Shown: positions 5,289-13,327 of the stretch, piece by piece
Numbering within the stretch: position 1 is the first letter of the stretch
Layout: the number at the start of each line of letters is the position of its first letter
Assembly (NCBI GenBank): GCA_015665455.1
Contig: JADFAD010000001.1
Span: 744,001 to 808,000 of the forward strand
Length of the DNA stretch: 64,000 nt
Direction of reading: 5' to 3'
DNA from: Oceanospirillaceae bacterium
GTDB lineage: Bacteria; Pseudomonadota; Gammaproteobacteria; Pseudomonadales; Litoribrevibacteraceae
Notes under the pieces: model-generated
The model's database searches: none
What the model was told of the DNA's origin: nothing
The model's input: only the letters and a program-made list of their open reading frames with translations
Program-made: the position numbers and the translations under genes

Positions 5289-8204
5289 ATGTATTTTTTC
5301 TCTAAAGCCAGTTCACTGGTCGTGCTATTTCTATTATTAACTGCATGTGGAGGTGCAGGGAATGAAGGGGATGGTTCAACTAATAGTAATGATACTTTGC
5401 CTAATGAAGCTACAGAGGTATTAGATTCAGACGATGACGGTAGTGGCGATAATAGCGGTACGCTCCCTAACGATGCTTCTGAAACTATAGACCCGGATAA
5501 TGATGGTGCTGATGATAGCAGCGAGAACAGTGGTGCCTTTCCAAATGATTCATCTGAAACGTTAGATTCAGATAATGATGGAGTAGGTGATAACAGCGAT
5601 GCCTTTCCAAACGATGGATCTGAAACATTGGATACGGATAATGATGGAGTAGGTGATAACAGCGATGCCTTTCCAAACGATGGCTCTGAAACGTTGGATT
5701 CAGATAATGACGGAGTAGGTAATAACAGTGATGCCTTCCCCAATGACGCATCTGAAACGTTAGATTCGGATAATGACGGCGTAGGTGATAACAGTGATGC
5801 CTTCCCCAATGACGCATCTGAAACGTTAGATTCGGATAATGACGGCGTAGGTGATAACAGTGATGCCTTTCCAAACGATGGCTCTGAAACATTGGATTCA
5901 GATAATGATGGAGTAGGTGATAACAGCGATGCCTTTCCAAACGATGGCTCTGAAACATTGGATTCAGATAATGATGGAGTAGGTGATAACAGCGATGCCT
6001 TTCCAAACGATGGATCTGAAACATTAGATTCGGATAATGATGGAGTAGGTGATAACAGCGATGCCTTCCCCAATGATGCATCTGAAACGTTAGATTCGGA
6101 TAATGACGGCGTAGGTGATAACAGCGATGTCTTTCCCAATGATTCGTCTAAAACCACGGACGACACACCACCTTCGGTCAGTGTTTTGTTTCCCCCAGCC
6201 GTCTCTTTGACGGAGGGTGCAAGTGTGATTGTGCGAGGGACTGCAACTGATGACAGCGTCATTACCTCTGTACGGGTGAACGACATGGATGCCACCAGTA
6301 CCGATAACTTTGCCACCTGGCAAGCCACGGTTAACCTGGAAATCGGCACCAACATACTCACGGTCACAAGCGAAGATGTTGAGTTAAATAGCGCTGCGGT
6401 GGCCAGCGTACAAATCACGACCTATGGTACAGCGTTAGACTACCCACAATCCTTGGTGCTAGATAACACCCATAACCGTGCGCTGGTAATTGATAGTGGT
6501 GTAGATGCCTTAGTGGCGGTGGATTTAGACAGCGGGGCGCGCACTATCCTTTCGGATGACAATACCCCAGATGGTCTCAATGGCTTTATGGGCCCCCAAT
6601 ATGTGGAACTCGACGAGGAAAATAACCGTGCACTGGTGATTGATTATAATCTTGATGCTCTAGTAGCGGTTGATCTAGACAGTGGTGAGCGCATCATTAT
6701 TTCAGATGACAATACCCCAGATGCTACTAATGGTTTTATTCAATCCCGTGGGGTGGTGCTGGACAGTGACAATAACCGCGCACTGGTCACCGATAGTTAC
6801 CTTGATGCTGTCATTGCAGTGAACCTTACAAGCGGTGCGCGCACCATACTTTCAGGCGACAGTACTCCGGATGACGCAAATGCGTTCATTGCCCCTAATG
6901 GTTTGGTACTGGATAGTGCCAATAATCGCACGCTGGTGATTGATCATGGCCTGGACGCCATTGTCGCGGTGGATTTAGACAGTGGTGAGCGCACCATTGT
7001 TTCAGGTAACGGCACCCCTGATGGAGCTAATGGTTTTGAATTTCCATTGGATATAGCAATGGGCACCGTCAATGATGTTGCTTTGGTAAGCGATTCCTCT
7101 CTAAATGCCATCATCGAGGTAGATCTAACCAGCGGTGCGCGCACGATTCTTTCAGATGAGAACACACCCGATGGGGGTAATATGTTTGTTACTTCGGCTG
7201 GTGTCGTGGTGGATACCGACCATGACCGTGGCTTGGTGATCGACACTGCTCTTCAAACCTTGTTTGCGGTTAATCTAGAAAGCGGTGTGCGTACCGTACT
7301 GTCTGGTAGCAGCACGCCCAATACCCTCAATAGATTTGAACGGCCTAAAGGCATGGCCTTAGACAGTGCCAATAACCGGATGCTGGTGTCTGACGATTTC
7401 ATTGATGCCATTGTGGCGGTGAGTTTGGACAATGGCGAGCGAACCATTCTTTCAGATGCCAATACCCCAGATGTCCTCAATGAGCTTGATGACCCAACAG
7501 GCATGGTGATTGACAGTGCCAACAACCGCCTGCTGGTGGTGGATGTGGGGCTTGATGCCGTAGTGGCGGTGGATCTGGACAGTGGCGCGCGAACCATCTT
7601 TGCAGACACCAGTGTCCCGGATGCCAACAACAGCTTTAGCAGTTTGATTGATGTGGAACTGGATAGTGCCAATAATCGAGCCTTAGTGCTGGGCAACGGG
7701 CAGGGTGCTTTGGTGGCGGTGGATTTAGACAGCGGTGTTCGTACCATTATTTCAGACAGCAGCACTCCGGATGACGTTAATGCGTTTGATGATCCTGATA
7801 GCGTGGTACTGGATAGCGCCAACAATCGTGCGCTGGTAGTAGATAAGGACCTTGAAGCCTTGGTGGCCATAGATTTGGACAGTGGTACCCGCACTATTAT
7901 TTCAGATAACAGTGCCGAACCCAGTTACTTTTATGATATTGAAGATATGGTACTCGATAGTGCCAACAACCGTGCCCTAGTGATTGACGGCATAGGTGGT
8001 AGATTAATCGCCATTGATCTGGATAGCGGTGCACAAACCCTAATTTCAGATAACACTACCCCAGATGCCCTTAACAATTTTAAGTTTCCTACCAGCTTAC
8101 TGCTTGATAGTGACAATAACCGAGTTCTGGTGAGTGATTCTGATCTGGATGCCATTGTGGCGGTGGACCTAACCAGTGGGCAACGGGTGATATTCTCTCG
8201 TTAA
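5289..8204 (+). CDS. Large lipoprotein: thrombospondin type-3 calcium repeats plus beta-propeller
   Basis: A surface or periplasmic lipoprotein of 971 residues. The N terminus is a lipoprotein signal ending in the lipobox LLTACGG. Residues about 35-285 hold roughly eleven copies of a 22-residue DSDNDGVGDNSDAFPNDGSE-type unit, the Asp-rich calcium-binding thrombospondin type-3 pattern. Next comes an immunoglobulin-like segment (PPSVSVLFPP to LTVTSEDVE), then about twelve 50-residue repeats of the form ALVID...LVAVDLDSGARTI...TPD..N.F, which should fold as one or two beta-propellers. I start at the ATG at 5289 rather than the GTG at 5286. The ligand is unknown; adhesion or carbohydrate binding is only a guess. 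It is flanked by IS debris and may be horizontally acquired. Confidence 0.8.
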   Translation: MYFFSKASSLVVLFLLLTACGGAGNEGDGSTNSNDTLPNEATEVLDSDDDGSGDNSGTLPNDASETIDPDNDGADDSSENSGAFPNDSSETLDSDNDGVGDNSDAFPNDGSETLDTDNDGVGDNSDAFPNDGSETLDSDNDGVGNNSDAFPNDASETLDSDNDGVGDNSDAFPNDASETLDSDNDGVGDNSDAFPNDGSETLDSDNDGVGDNSDAFPNDGSETLDSDNDGVGDNSDAFPNDGSETLDSDNDGVGDNSDAFPNDASETLDSDNDGVGDNSDVFPNDSSKTTDDTPPSVSVLFPPAVSLTEGASVIVRGTATDDSVITSVRVNDMDATSTDNFATWQATVNLEIGTNILTVTSEDVELNSAAVASVQITTYGTALDYPQSLVLDNTHNRALVIDSGVDALVAVDLDSGARTILSDDNTPDGLNGFMGPQYVELDEENNRALVIDYNLDALVAVDLDSGERIIISDDNTPDATNGFIQSRGVVLDSDNNRALVTDSYLDAVIAVNLTSGARTILSGDSTPDDANAFIAPNGLVLDSANNRTLVIDHGLDAIVAVDLDSGERTIVSGNGTPDGANGFEFPLDIAMGTVNDVALVSDSSLNAIIEVDLTSGARTILSDENTPDGGNMFVTSAGVVVDTDHDRGLVIDTALQTLFAVNLESGVRTVLSGSSTPNTLNRFERPKGMALDSANNRMLVSDDFIDAIVAVSLDNGERTILSDANTPDVLNELDDPTGMVIDSANNRLLVVDVGLDAVVAVDLDSGARTIFADTSVPDANNSFSSLIDVELDSANNRALVLGNGQGALVAVDLDSGVRTIISDSSTPDDVNAFDDPDSVVLDSANNRALVVDKDLEALVAIDLDSGTRTIISDNSAEPSYFYDIEDMVLDSANNRALVIDGIGGRLIAIDLDSGAQTLISDNTTPDALNNFKFPTSLLLDSDNNRVLVSDSDLDAIVAVDLTSGQRVIFSR

Positions 8205-8243
8205 TAAGTTGTCGTTAATAAGTTGGCGTTAATAAGTTGGCGT
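8198..8243 (+). repeat. Three tandem 15-bp repeats spanning the lipoprotein stop codon
   Basis: The unit CGTTAATAAGTTGGC (with one T/G variant) occurs three times in succession, the first copy including the stop codon of the preceding gene. The repeats add no stem and no T-tract, so they are not an obvious terminator. Confidence 0.7.
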
Positions 8244-8405
8244 AAATTATTGATGATGAAATAGTTGCTTAAACATCCGTGAAATTGCTTTTAAATAACG
8301 TAATCTAATGTCTTTTAGAAGAGTATTACGGCTGTGTTTAGCACATGCCGTAATAAAGAGGTTTTGGAGGGAGTACAGCTATTATGGAATAGCGCCTTCA
8401 GTGGG

Positions 8406-9302
8406 TTATTCCTTAACCGAAACCATGTATTGAGAAAACAGTTGAACCACCTCTTTGATAACGGGCATGAGTAAGGTTTCTGGCTTGGCCAAGCAGTTGC
8501 AACGCCAAGGAACACGGAATGGTAACTCTACTTTAGCCAAGGTGCCATCAGCAATTTCTGTTTGAAACAATGACTCTGGGCCAATGGTTATATAATTTGA
8601 ATTAGACACCAGAGTTTTAGCCAGGATGTAGTTTTCGCACTTAATACTCGGCGCGATTTCTGACAGTCCTATCAAGTCTTGAATCTCGCTCCCCATTTGT
8701 TTTGGCATAGTAGGGCAGACATAACGATAGTGTTTTAATTCTTTTATATTTTTTATGGGATGTTTGGTTACTTCATGGCCGGCACGGGCGATCACAACCA
8801 GTTTTTCAGAGTGTTCTAATACAGCCGTAAAATTCTCGGCTACTTCTGAAGCTTGAAAAGGGCCAATGGCCAAATCAATTTGACTTGATTTTAGCTGCTC
8901 AATGAGACCCGCAGGGGAGTTGGTGACAATAGATAATTTAAATGGGTAATCTTTTTTAGCATAATCCATTAATACCTTGGATAAAAAAACCTGCTCCACA
9001 ATAGGGCCAACGCCGATGTTAATTTTTTCGTTAACCATATTGGCCATGAGTTCGAGCTGTCGTTCAATGACCTGTAACTGTGTTATGAGTCCTTTACTTT
9101 CATTTAACAGAAGCTCGGCGGCTGCCGTTGGTGCCATTCCTCCACTGTGTCGGCTAAAGAGTTCCATGTTTATTTTTTGTTCTAGACGACTGGTTTTTTT
9201 ACTTAATGTAGGCTGAGACATGTGCAAGGCATCTGCTGCACGGTTGATACTGCCAAGTTCGTTAATTGTTTTTACTATATGTATATCGGATATATCGATC
9301 AT
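8406..9302 (-). CDS. LysR-family transcriptional regulator
   Basis: A 298-residue protein with the LysR winged helix at the N terminus (IHIVKTINELGSINRAADALHMSQPTLSKKTSRLEQ, residues about 7-43). A substrate-binding-like effector domain (NEKINIGVGPIVEQVF onward) follows. The length is standard. The gene stands alone, with no divergent partner close upstream: the region before it holds an attC-like structure and then a gene on the same strand, so the target and inducer cannot be guessed from context. The start is the ATG at 9300-9302. Confidence 0.9.
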   Translation of the reverse strand: MIDISDIHIVKTINELGSINRAADALHMSQPTLSKKTSRLEQKINMELFSRHSGGMAPTAAAELLLNESKGLITQLQVIERQLELMANMVNEKINIGVGPIVEQVFLSKVLMDYAKKDYPFKLSIVTNSPAGLIEQLKSSQIDLAIGPFQASEVAENFTAVLEHSEKLVVIARAGHEVTKHPIKNIKELKHYRYVCPTMPKQMGSEIQDLIGLSEIAPSIKCENYILAKTLVSNSNYITIGPESLFQTEIADGTLAKVELPFRVPWRCNCLAKPETLLMPVIKEVVQLFSQYMVSVKE

Positions 9303-9473
9303 GTGTGGGTTAGCCTGTTTTAAATATGAGATTGCTCAATCTCTAAATGCCCAATTTTAGGGAGAAGAGAGCCAAGTCTCTGGTGAGCATGGCCAATCCA
9401 ATTGGCAAGAATTGAAAACTGAAAGTGAAGCAATATGAGAATCTTTTTCAAGAAAGAGGCGGTAGTTTGAAAT

Positions 9474-9613
9474 AGTTGCTAACAATCAGTTAGTGAACGC
9501 CCCAGTGGGTTTGGGGCGGGGGCGGTTAACTTCGCTCGTTCCTTGCTGCGTCTCACCGCCCCATAAAAAAAGCGTGATGTGCTTTTTCTAAACCTAAATC
9601 GTAGACGTTAATG
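9474..9613 (+). repeat. Isolated attC-like structure
   Basis: The stretch opens with GTTGCTAACAATCAGTTAG and closes with GTAGACGTTAATG (9601-9613). In the middle, GGGGCGGT and ACCGCCCC can pair around a CTTCGCTCGTTCCTTGCTGCG loop of the kind seen in the true attC sites at the window start. The outer arms are degenerate, so this may be a decayed cassette site about 5 kb beyond the array. Confidence 0.35.
9564..9588 (-). terminator. Probable terminator of the NTF2-like gene
   Basis: Read on the minus strand, AAAAAGC and GCTTTTTTT flank a seven-base loop, giving an A+T-rich stem followed by T residues about 30 bases after the stop codon at 9619. The weak stem makes this moderate support only. 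Confidence 0.45.
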
Positions 9614-9618
9614 TTAGA

Positions 9619-10161
9619 TCAAAAGACGCCGTTAGTATTTTGAATATCCCCACCGCTGATTAATGAATAAAATCGCATAAAGGTATCGAGACCTTGAATT
9701 GAGTCCCAATGCTCAACAATTTTCCCGTTTTCTAGACGCCATGTATCAATAATATTCATCCCCTTTTTATCATTGCCTCTGTCATCTTTCTCTAAGGTGG
9801 CGTGTGAATGAAAGATAACATAGTCCCCGTCAACATAGATGTGTTTTACGTCATATGTGTAGGCGGGGTAGTCTTTAACAAATTCTGTCAAAAAGCCCAC
9901 CAAACCGGGGATCTTATCGGGTAGGTTGCGGTTGTGCTGTACGTACGAACTATCGTTATAGTGTTCTAATATGTAGTCGAAATTGTGATTGTTCATCAGG
10001 TTCTGTACAAAATCCGTTATAACGGTGGCGTTCGCCAGCTCTTTATCTGTCCAGTTGTTTTTCTGTAGTGATGTCAGATTAATGTTTATCTTGTCAGTAT
10101 CTTGTGCAAAGGCTGAAATACTGGCCAAAATTAGCAATGTTGACGCAATTATTTTCCACAT
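9619..10161 (-). CDS. Exported NTF2/SnoaL-like protein
   Basis: A 180-residue protein with a cleavable signal peptide (MWKIIASTLLILASISAFAQ). It is followed by a SnoaL/NTF2-like fold: the helix NATVITDFVQNLMNNHNFDYILEHYNDSSYVQHN, a DYPAYTYDVKHIYVDGDYVIFHSHATL strand region and the ending DTWRLENGKIVEHWDSIQ. This family covers small isomerases, cyclases and many proteins of unknown role that bind small hydrophobic ligands in a cone-shaped pocket. Export to the periplasm is unusual but not rare. No operon partner is visible. The fold call is good; the function is unknown. Confidence 0.75.
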   Translation of the reverse strand: MWKIIASTLLILASISAFAQDTDKININLTSLQKNNWTDKELANATVITDFVQNLMNNHNFDYILEHYNDSSYVQHNRNLPDKIPGLVGFLTEFVKDYPAYTYDVKHIYVDGDYVIFHSHATLEKDDRGNDKKGMNIIDTWRLENGKIVEHWDSIQGLDTFMRFYSLISGGDIQNTNGVF

Positions 10162-10636
10162 GGTTTGATCCTTTAAAAGTTTTTTTTTCTAATTAAGTAT
10201 TACTTATGCATCATAGTATTTATTAGTAACTAAGATTACAAGAAGGCACTTGGGTGTCGCTTAGGCACATTTTGGTAACTCGTGGAAAGAGATAGGGCAG
10301 CAACGTGGTGCATAAGGAAGAAAAACAAAGAGTAGAAGTAATAAGAAAGTAGAAAAACGCGTATTCTATAACAATGATGAGTGCTCTATTAGTAATGCAG
10401 ACCCCAAGATTGGTGACCAGTGGTCTGTGCGGATTTTATTTGCACTCGCCGAAAGGCCTGACAGGTTTAGTCAGTAAATATGTGAATGAAAATCAGTAAG
10501 CACAACCATTTTAATCCGTGACAAAGGTGTTAAATTCGGAAGAATAAGTTGGTGCTCTTAGATCGAGAAGGGGAAAATTCCTCTTAAGTAAGTCGGTAAA
10601 TTTGTTTGGGGTGGGGTGTTCGTAGCGGTATATTGT
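10162..10636. other. Gene-poor region between two minus-strand genes
   Basis: Apart from the HxlR remnant I see no intact coding sequence here. The composition is mixed and no strong terminator or tandem repeat is evident. It looks like degraded coding DNA. Confidence 0.4.
10340..10477 (+). pseudogene. Remnant of an HxlR-family regulator
   Basis: The frame ending at the TAA at 10475-10477 reads YNNDECSISNADPKIGDQW and then SVRILFALAERPDRFSQ. This is the N-terminal part of the HxlR winged helix (compare the usual cysteine after the YND motif and the GDRWTLLILR..L..GP.RF pattern). It stops in the middle of the domain, and no start codon with a ribosome site is evident upstream, so it appears to be a decayed gene. 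It lies beside the truncated decarboxylase-like gene at 10637. Confidence 0.5.
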
Positions 10637-11089
10637 TTAGTGAATTTGAGATGACTCATCAACGGCCCGGATGATGGATTGTTCGCAATCGTCCCAACGT
10701 TCAGTTTCAGGCCCAAGGGTCACTCTAAAAATGTCATTAGGCGTAAGCCCATTCCGTAACCCAATTCCAATATGCTGCCCCCATTCGTAATAGGAGCGAG
10801 TTCGCCACGCCACCCTTAGAATGGCTAACTCAGTATGTCGGCGAGCCAGTTTTCCATAGGGCATAATTCTCGCGTTGAATCTGGCAAAGGGAGAATACAC
10901 GCGAAAGTTGCGAAACATGGTTCGAAATAGGTTAGGGCACTTTGCTTTACCTATTCTTAACATCAGATAAAGCATCGATCGTTTAGGGATACTCATCTCT
11001 TCATCTTTCAGCGGTGTGAGACGTGGGGTATCCAGTTTCAGCCATCCCCCTTCTGGAACAAGACCCGTTAATAGCATGTTATTTGTCAT
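10637..11089 (-). CDS. Carboxymuconolactone decarboxylase-family protein, C-terminally truncated
   Basis: A 150-residue AhpD/CMD-like protein. The core helix pair is clear (GKLARRHTELAILRVAWRTRSYYEWGQHIGIG, then GLTPNDIFRVTLG and WDDCEQSIIRAVDE). The usual redox CxxC of AhpD is absent, as in many CMD relatives. Typical members continue for about 30-40 residues after the AVDE segment, but this one ends SSQIH, and the sequence beyond shows no homologous continuation in any minus-strand frame. It is probably a 3'-truncated, possibly non-functional gene. Confidence 0.7.
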   Translation of the reverse strand: MTNNMLLTGLVPEGGWLKLDTPRLTPLKDEEMSIPKRSMLYLMLRIGKAKCPNLFRTMFRNFRVYSPFARFNARIMPYGKLARRHTELAILRVAWRTRSYYEWGQHIGIGLRNGLTPNDIFRVTLGPETERWDDCEQSIIRAVDESSQIH

Positions 11090-11218
11090 TTCGTAGTCTC
11101 CAATGAAGGTCTCGAAATGAAATGATTTTTTGTTCTCTTGATGAATTCTGGAATAGCCAATCTTGAGGAAGGGTGAATATGTTGATAATAAGTGAGCCTA
11201 GGCAGTTACTGCACAGAC

Positions 11219-11260
11219 CTTTTTTGTGTAAGTTGCTTCGCTACAATTTACATAAAAAAG
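11219..11260. repeat. Long unexplained hairpin (17-bp stem)
   Basis: CTTTTTTGTGTAAGTTG (11219-11235) pairs with CAATTTACATAAAAAAG (11244-11260) over 17 positions, with two G-T wobbles and an eight-base CTTCGCTA loop. It lies between the start of the minus-strand decarboxylase-like gene and the toxin-antitoxin pair, and so is not at the end of either. The loop resembles an attC centre. Confidence 0.6.
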
Positions 11261-11355
11261 CCTCCATAGTACCTGCTCATTAATGCAGTGTTACTAGGAC
11301 TATATACCCTGAACTCTTCATATGTACTATGATGTAATACAATTAGATACATTTG

Positions 11356-11634
11356 ATGGGAAAGCAAATGGGTGTTACAAGCGTACGTTTAAATTCAGAA
11401 GTGGAAGTACCACTTGAAAAGCTTGCTAATAAATTAGATAGGTCAAAAAACTATCTCATTAATCAAGCAATTAAAGAATTTGTCCAGCGACAATCAATGG
11501 AAGATGAGCGGTGGGAAGATACTTTAGAAGCGCTAAACTCAATAAAATCAGGCAAAACAGTCGATGGAAATGAAGTCACTTCGTGGCTTGAAAGCTGGGG
11601 AGCAGAACAAGAGCTATCGCCACCAAAAGCATGA
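11356..11634 (+). CDS. Ribbon-helix-helix antitoxin
   Basis: A CopG/ParD-type antitoxin of about 92 residues. The N-terminal segment MGVTSVRLNSEVEVPLEKLA, then DRSKNYLINQAIKEFV, is a ribbon-helix-helix, followed by an acidic helical tail ending EQELSPPKA. A second ATG at 11368, preceded by GGGAAAG, is an equally plausible start. The toxin ATG lies inside the last codons (four-base overlap), so the two are coupled. TGTA/TACA half-sites at about 11333-11350 may be the autoregulatory operator. Confidence 0.82.
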   Translation: MGKQMGVTSVRLNSEVEVPLEKLANKLDRSKNYLINQAIKEFVQRQSMEDERWEDTLEALNSIKSGKTVDGNEVTSWLESWGAEQELSPPKA

Positions 11635-11918
11635 AAATTCAATATTCACCAGAGGCAATAAAGGATTTAGTTCGGCTACGAGAGTTTATTGAGGTAAAAA
11701 GCCCGTACGCTGCCAAACGAGTTGCGATAAAAATTCTTACAGGTATCGAAAAACTAAAGACGTTCCCAGACATTGGTTTATCCGTTCAGCACGCACCAGA
11801 TCCAAGGAAAGTTAGAGATTTGTTTGTTTCCAATTACACTGTTCGGTATTTAATTGGGAAAGACGTCATTTATATTCTGCGAGTTTGGCATGATAAAGAA
11901 ATCGAAAAAGACTTGTAA
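11631..11918 (+). CDS. ParE/RelE-type toxin
   Basis: A 95-residue RelE/ParE-superfamily toxin: MKIQYSPEAIKDLVRLREFIE at the N terminus, a KRVAIKILTGIEKLKTFPDIG helix-loop, the RKVRDLFVSNYTVRYLIG core, and VIYILRVWHDKEIEKDL at the end. The RVWHxKE ending is characteristic of the ParE-like branch, some members of which poison DNA gyrase rather than cleaving mRNA. It overlaps the antitoxin by four bases. No attC is found next to this pair, so it appears to be a chromosomal rather than a cassette module. Confidence 0.85.
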   Translation: MKIQYSPEAIKDLVRLREFIEVKSPYAAKRVAIKILTGIEKLKTFPDIGLSVQHAPDPRKVRDLFVSNYTVRYLIGKDVIYILRVWHDKEIEKDL

Positions 11919-12139
11919 CACATTTCTGTCTAATTCGGGTCAATAGGCGCAGTGAAGCCTGTGGCCTTTTAACTAAATTAATTTAGTAAGAATGTTTATT
12001 TTCGTTAGTCTTTTGTCGTTGTTGAAACGCTTAAACCAATACGTATTGAGCATCTCTTTTACTGCCTCAGCGCATCCCCAGTTGACCAGTACCATATTGG
12101 CTGGTTCTCATCCTACTCACCTTTTAATGACCCTAATGA

Positions 12140-13144
12140 CTAGCCATGTTTAAAGTATTTCGATCTGTAGCCGGAAGGCGTCGTCATAAACCAGTTTTTG
12201 AACGATTTGTTGAATGCCGCAGGGTCTGCAAACCCTAACTCTAGAGCAATGTTCTTGATTGGTATTGCTGGGTTCATTAACAGTGAAATGGCTCTATCTT
12301 TTCTAATTGAATCTTTAATGGTTTGATAGTTATTACCTTCTTCGGCAAGTCTTCGTCTTAATGTTTGTGATGAGGTATCAAATTCTTTGGCGAGTTCTTC
12401 CAGGGTAGGGAACGTCAAAGGCACTCTGTTGGCGATCATTTTTCTGACTTGTGATGCAATGTTATGTTCTTCTATCCACGTGAGGAAGTAGGAATAGAGT
12501 GAGCTGTTATCGGGTACACCATCTGGGTATACGGGTAAATTCAAAATCTCTTTGGAAAAACGAAGGTACGCCACGTCAGACGTTACTACGTTTTGATTGC
12601 CAAAAAGATAAGCCAGTTCGCTCTCTATGCCGTTGATTGGAAAGGATAAACCAACCTCTTTTAATGAGAAATTAACCCGGCAAAGTCTGCATACAACCTT
12701 ATATAAACATATCAATAGTACTTCACTATAAATGGGCGACGCTGAGTTGGCATTGGCTCGCTCATCTAGTTTAATGGCCACTTCTTGGTGAGTTTCAGAT
12801 ATGACATAGGGCGGGGCGTCACTGTATAGCCCATAATATTCATTGAGCCACCGAATGGCGTGTTCCACATTGGGCATGAAATGCAAGGCTTTATAGATTG
12901 TGGGAAATGAATTAAGCGGGATGGGTTTCGAAAACAGACCAAGCATCTCATCGTTCAAGTGATTTTGTATGGCGTGTATTAATTCCTTTAGTTCTTCAAC
13001 GCTTAGGTATGCAAGCGACTCAACTTTCACCAAGGTCGTTTTGCTTAGCTTAAGGTGTTTGGCTTCCTCTTTTCCGACAATATCGATCAGCTGTTTGGCA
13101 AACGGTGCTTTTACTGTGGGTCTAGAAAGCGTCTTTTGGTTCAT
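12140..13144 (-). CDS. AraC-family regulator with arabinose-binding-like N-terminal domain
   Basis: A 334-residue regulator. The first two thirds form an Arabinose_bd-type sensor domain (EVLLICLYKVVCRLCRVNFSLKEVGLSFP and following). The C terminus is the AraC double helix-turn-helix (LAKEFDTSSQTLRRRLAEEG, then PIKNIALELGFADPAAFNKSFKNWFMTTPSGYR, residues about 250-328). It is transcribed away from the fatty-acid desaturase at 13328, and the 180 bases between hold a direct repeat suited to an AraC dimer. Regulators of this OruR/ArgR-like type often control a divergent neighbour, so the desaturase is the likely target and a fatty acid a possible inducer (inference). Confidence 0.9.
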   Translation of the reverse strand: MNQKTLSRPTVKAPFAKQLIDIVGKEEAKHLKLSKTTLVKVESLAYLSVEELKELIHAIQNHLNDEMLGLFSKPIPLNSFPTIYKALHFMPNVEHAIRWLNEYYGLYSDAPPYVISETHQEVAIKLDERANANSASPIYSEVLLICLYKVVCRLCRVNFSLKEVGLSFPINGIESELAYLFGNQNVVTSDVAYLRFSKEILNLPVYPDGVPDNSSLYSYFLTWIEEHNIASQVRKMIANRVPLTFPTLEELAKEFDTSSQTLRRRLAEEGNNYQTIKDSIRKDRAISLLMNPAIPIKNIALELGFADPAAFNKSFKNWFMTTPSGYRSKYFKHG

Positions 13145-13228
13145 GGTTTAAGAAATTGCCGTTCATTCATGTGGTTAAGCGATCTGTAGGATTAATAATG
13201 ACAAGATTATAGATCAGTTAACCCTACG

Positions 13229-13267
13229 TTGAGCGATTTTGACAAGTTGTTGAGCATTTACAACGTT
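13229..13267 (+). promoter_or_regulatory. Candidate AraC-type operator (direct repeat)
   Basis: TTGAGC occurs at 13229 and 13250, exactly 21 bases apart, each followed by ATTT and ACAA (TTGAGCGATTTTGACAA and TTGAGCATTTACAA). Direct half-sites two helical turns apart are the normal binding pattern of AraC-family dimers. The site lies between the regulator and the desaturase. Confidence 0.5.
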
Positions 13268-13327
13268 TATTAGTTTTGAATGGGTCTGGATACTTCTATT
13301 ACTTTCAAAAAAGAGGCTATCTAGACA

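Noticed and set aside
5520-6150. Regularly spaced repeats that could suggest a CRISPR array
   Set aside because: The units are contiguous 66-bp coding repeats in frame with an Asp-rich protein; there are no unique spacers and no cas genes.
5255-6418. A 387-codon open frame antisense to the lipoprotein gene, with repeated Leu/Ser/Pro units
   Set aside because: It is the mirror of the in-phase 66-bp repeats of the real gene. Its repeats are exactly those units read backwards, and no start signal or family match is seen.
6944-8155. Several antisense frames opposite the propeller repeats
   Set aside because: Shadows of the repeat-rich gene, with biased Ser/Leu/Arg composition and no ribosome sites.
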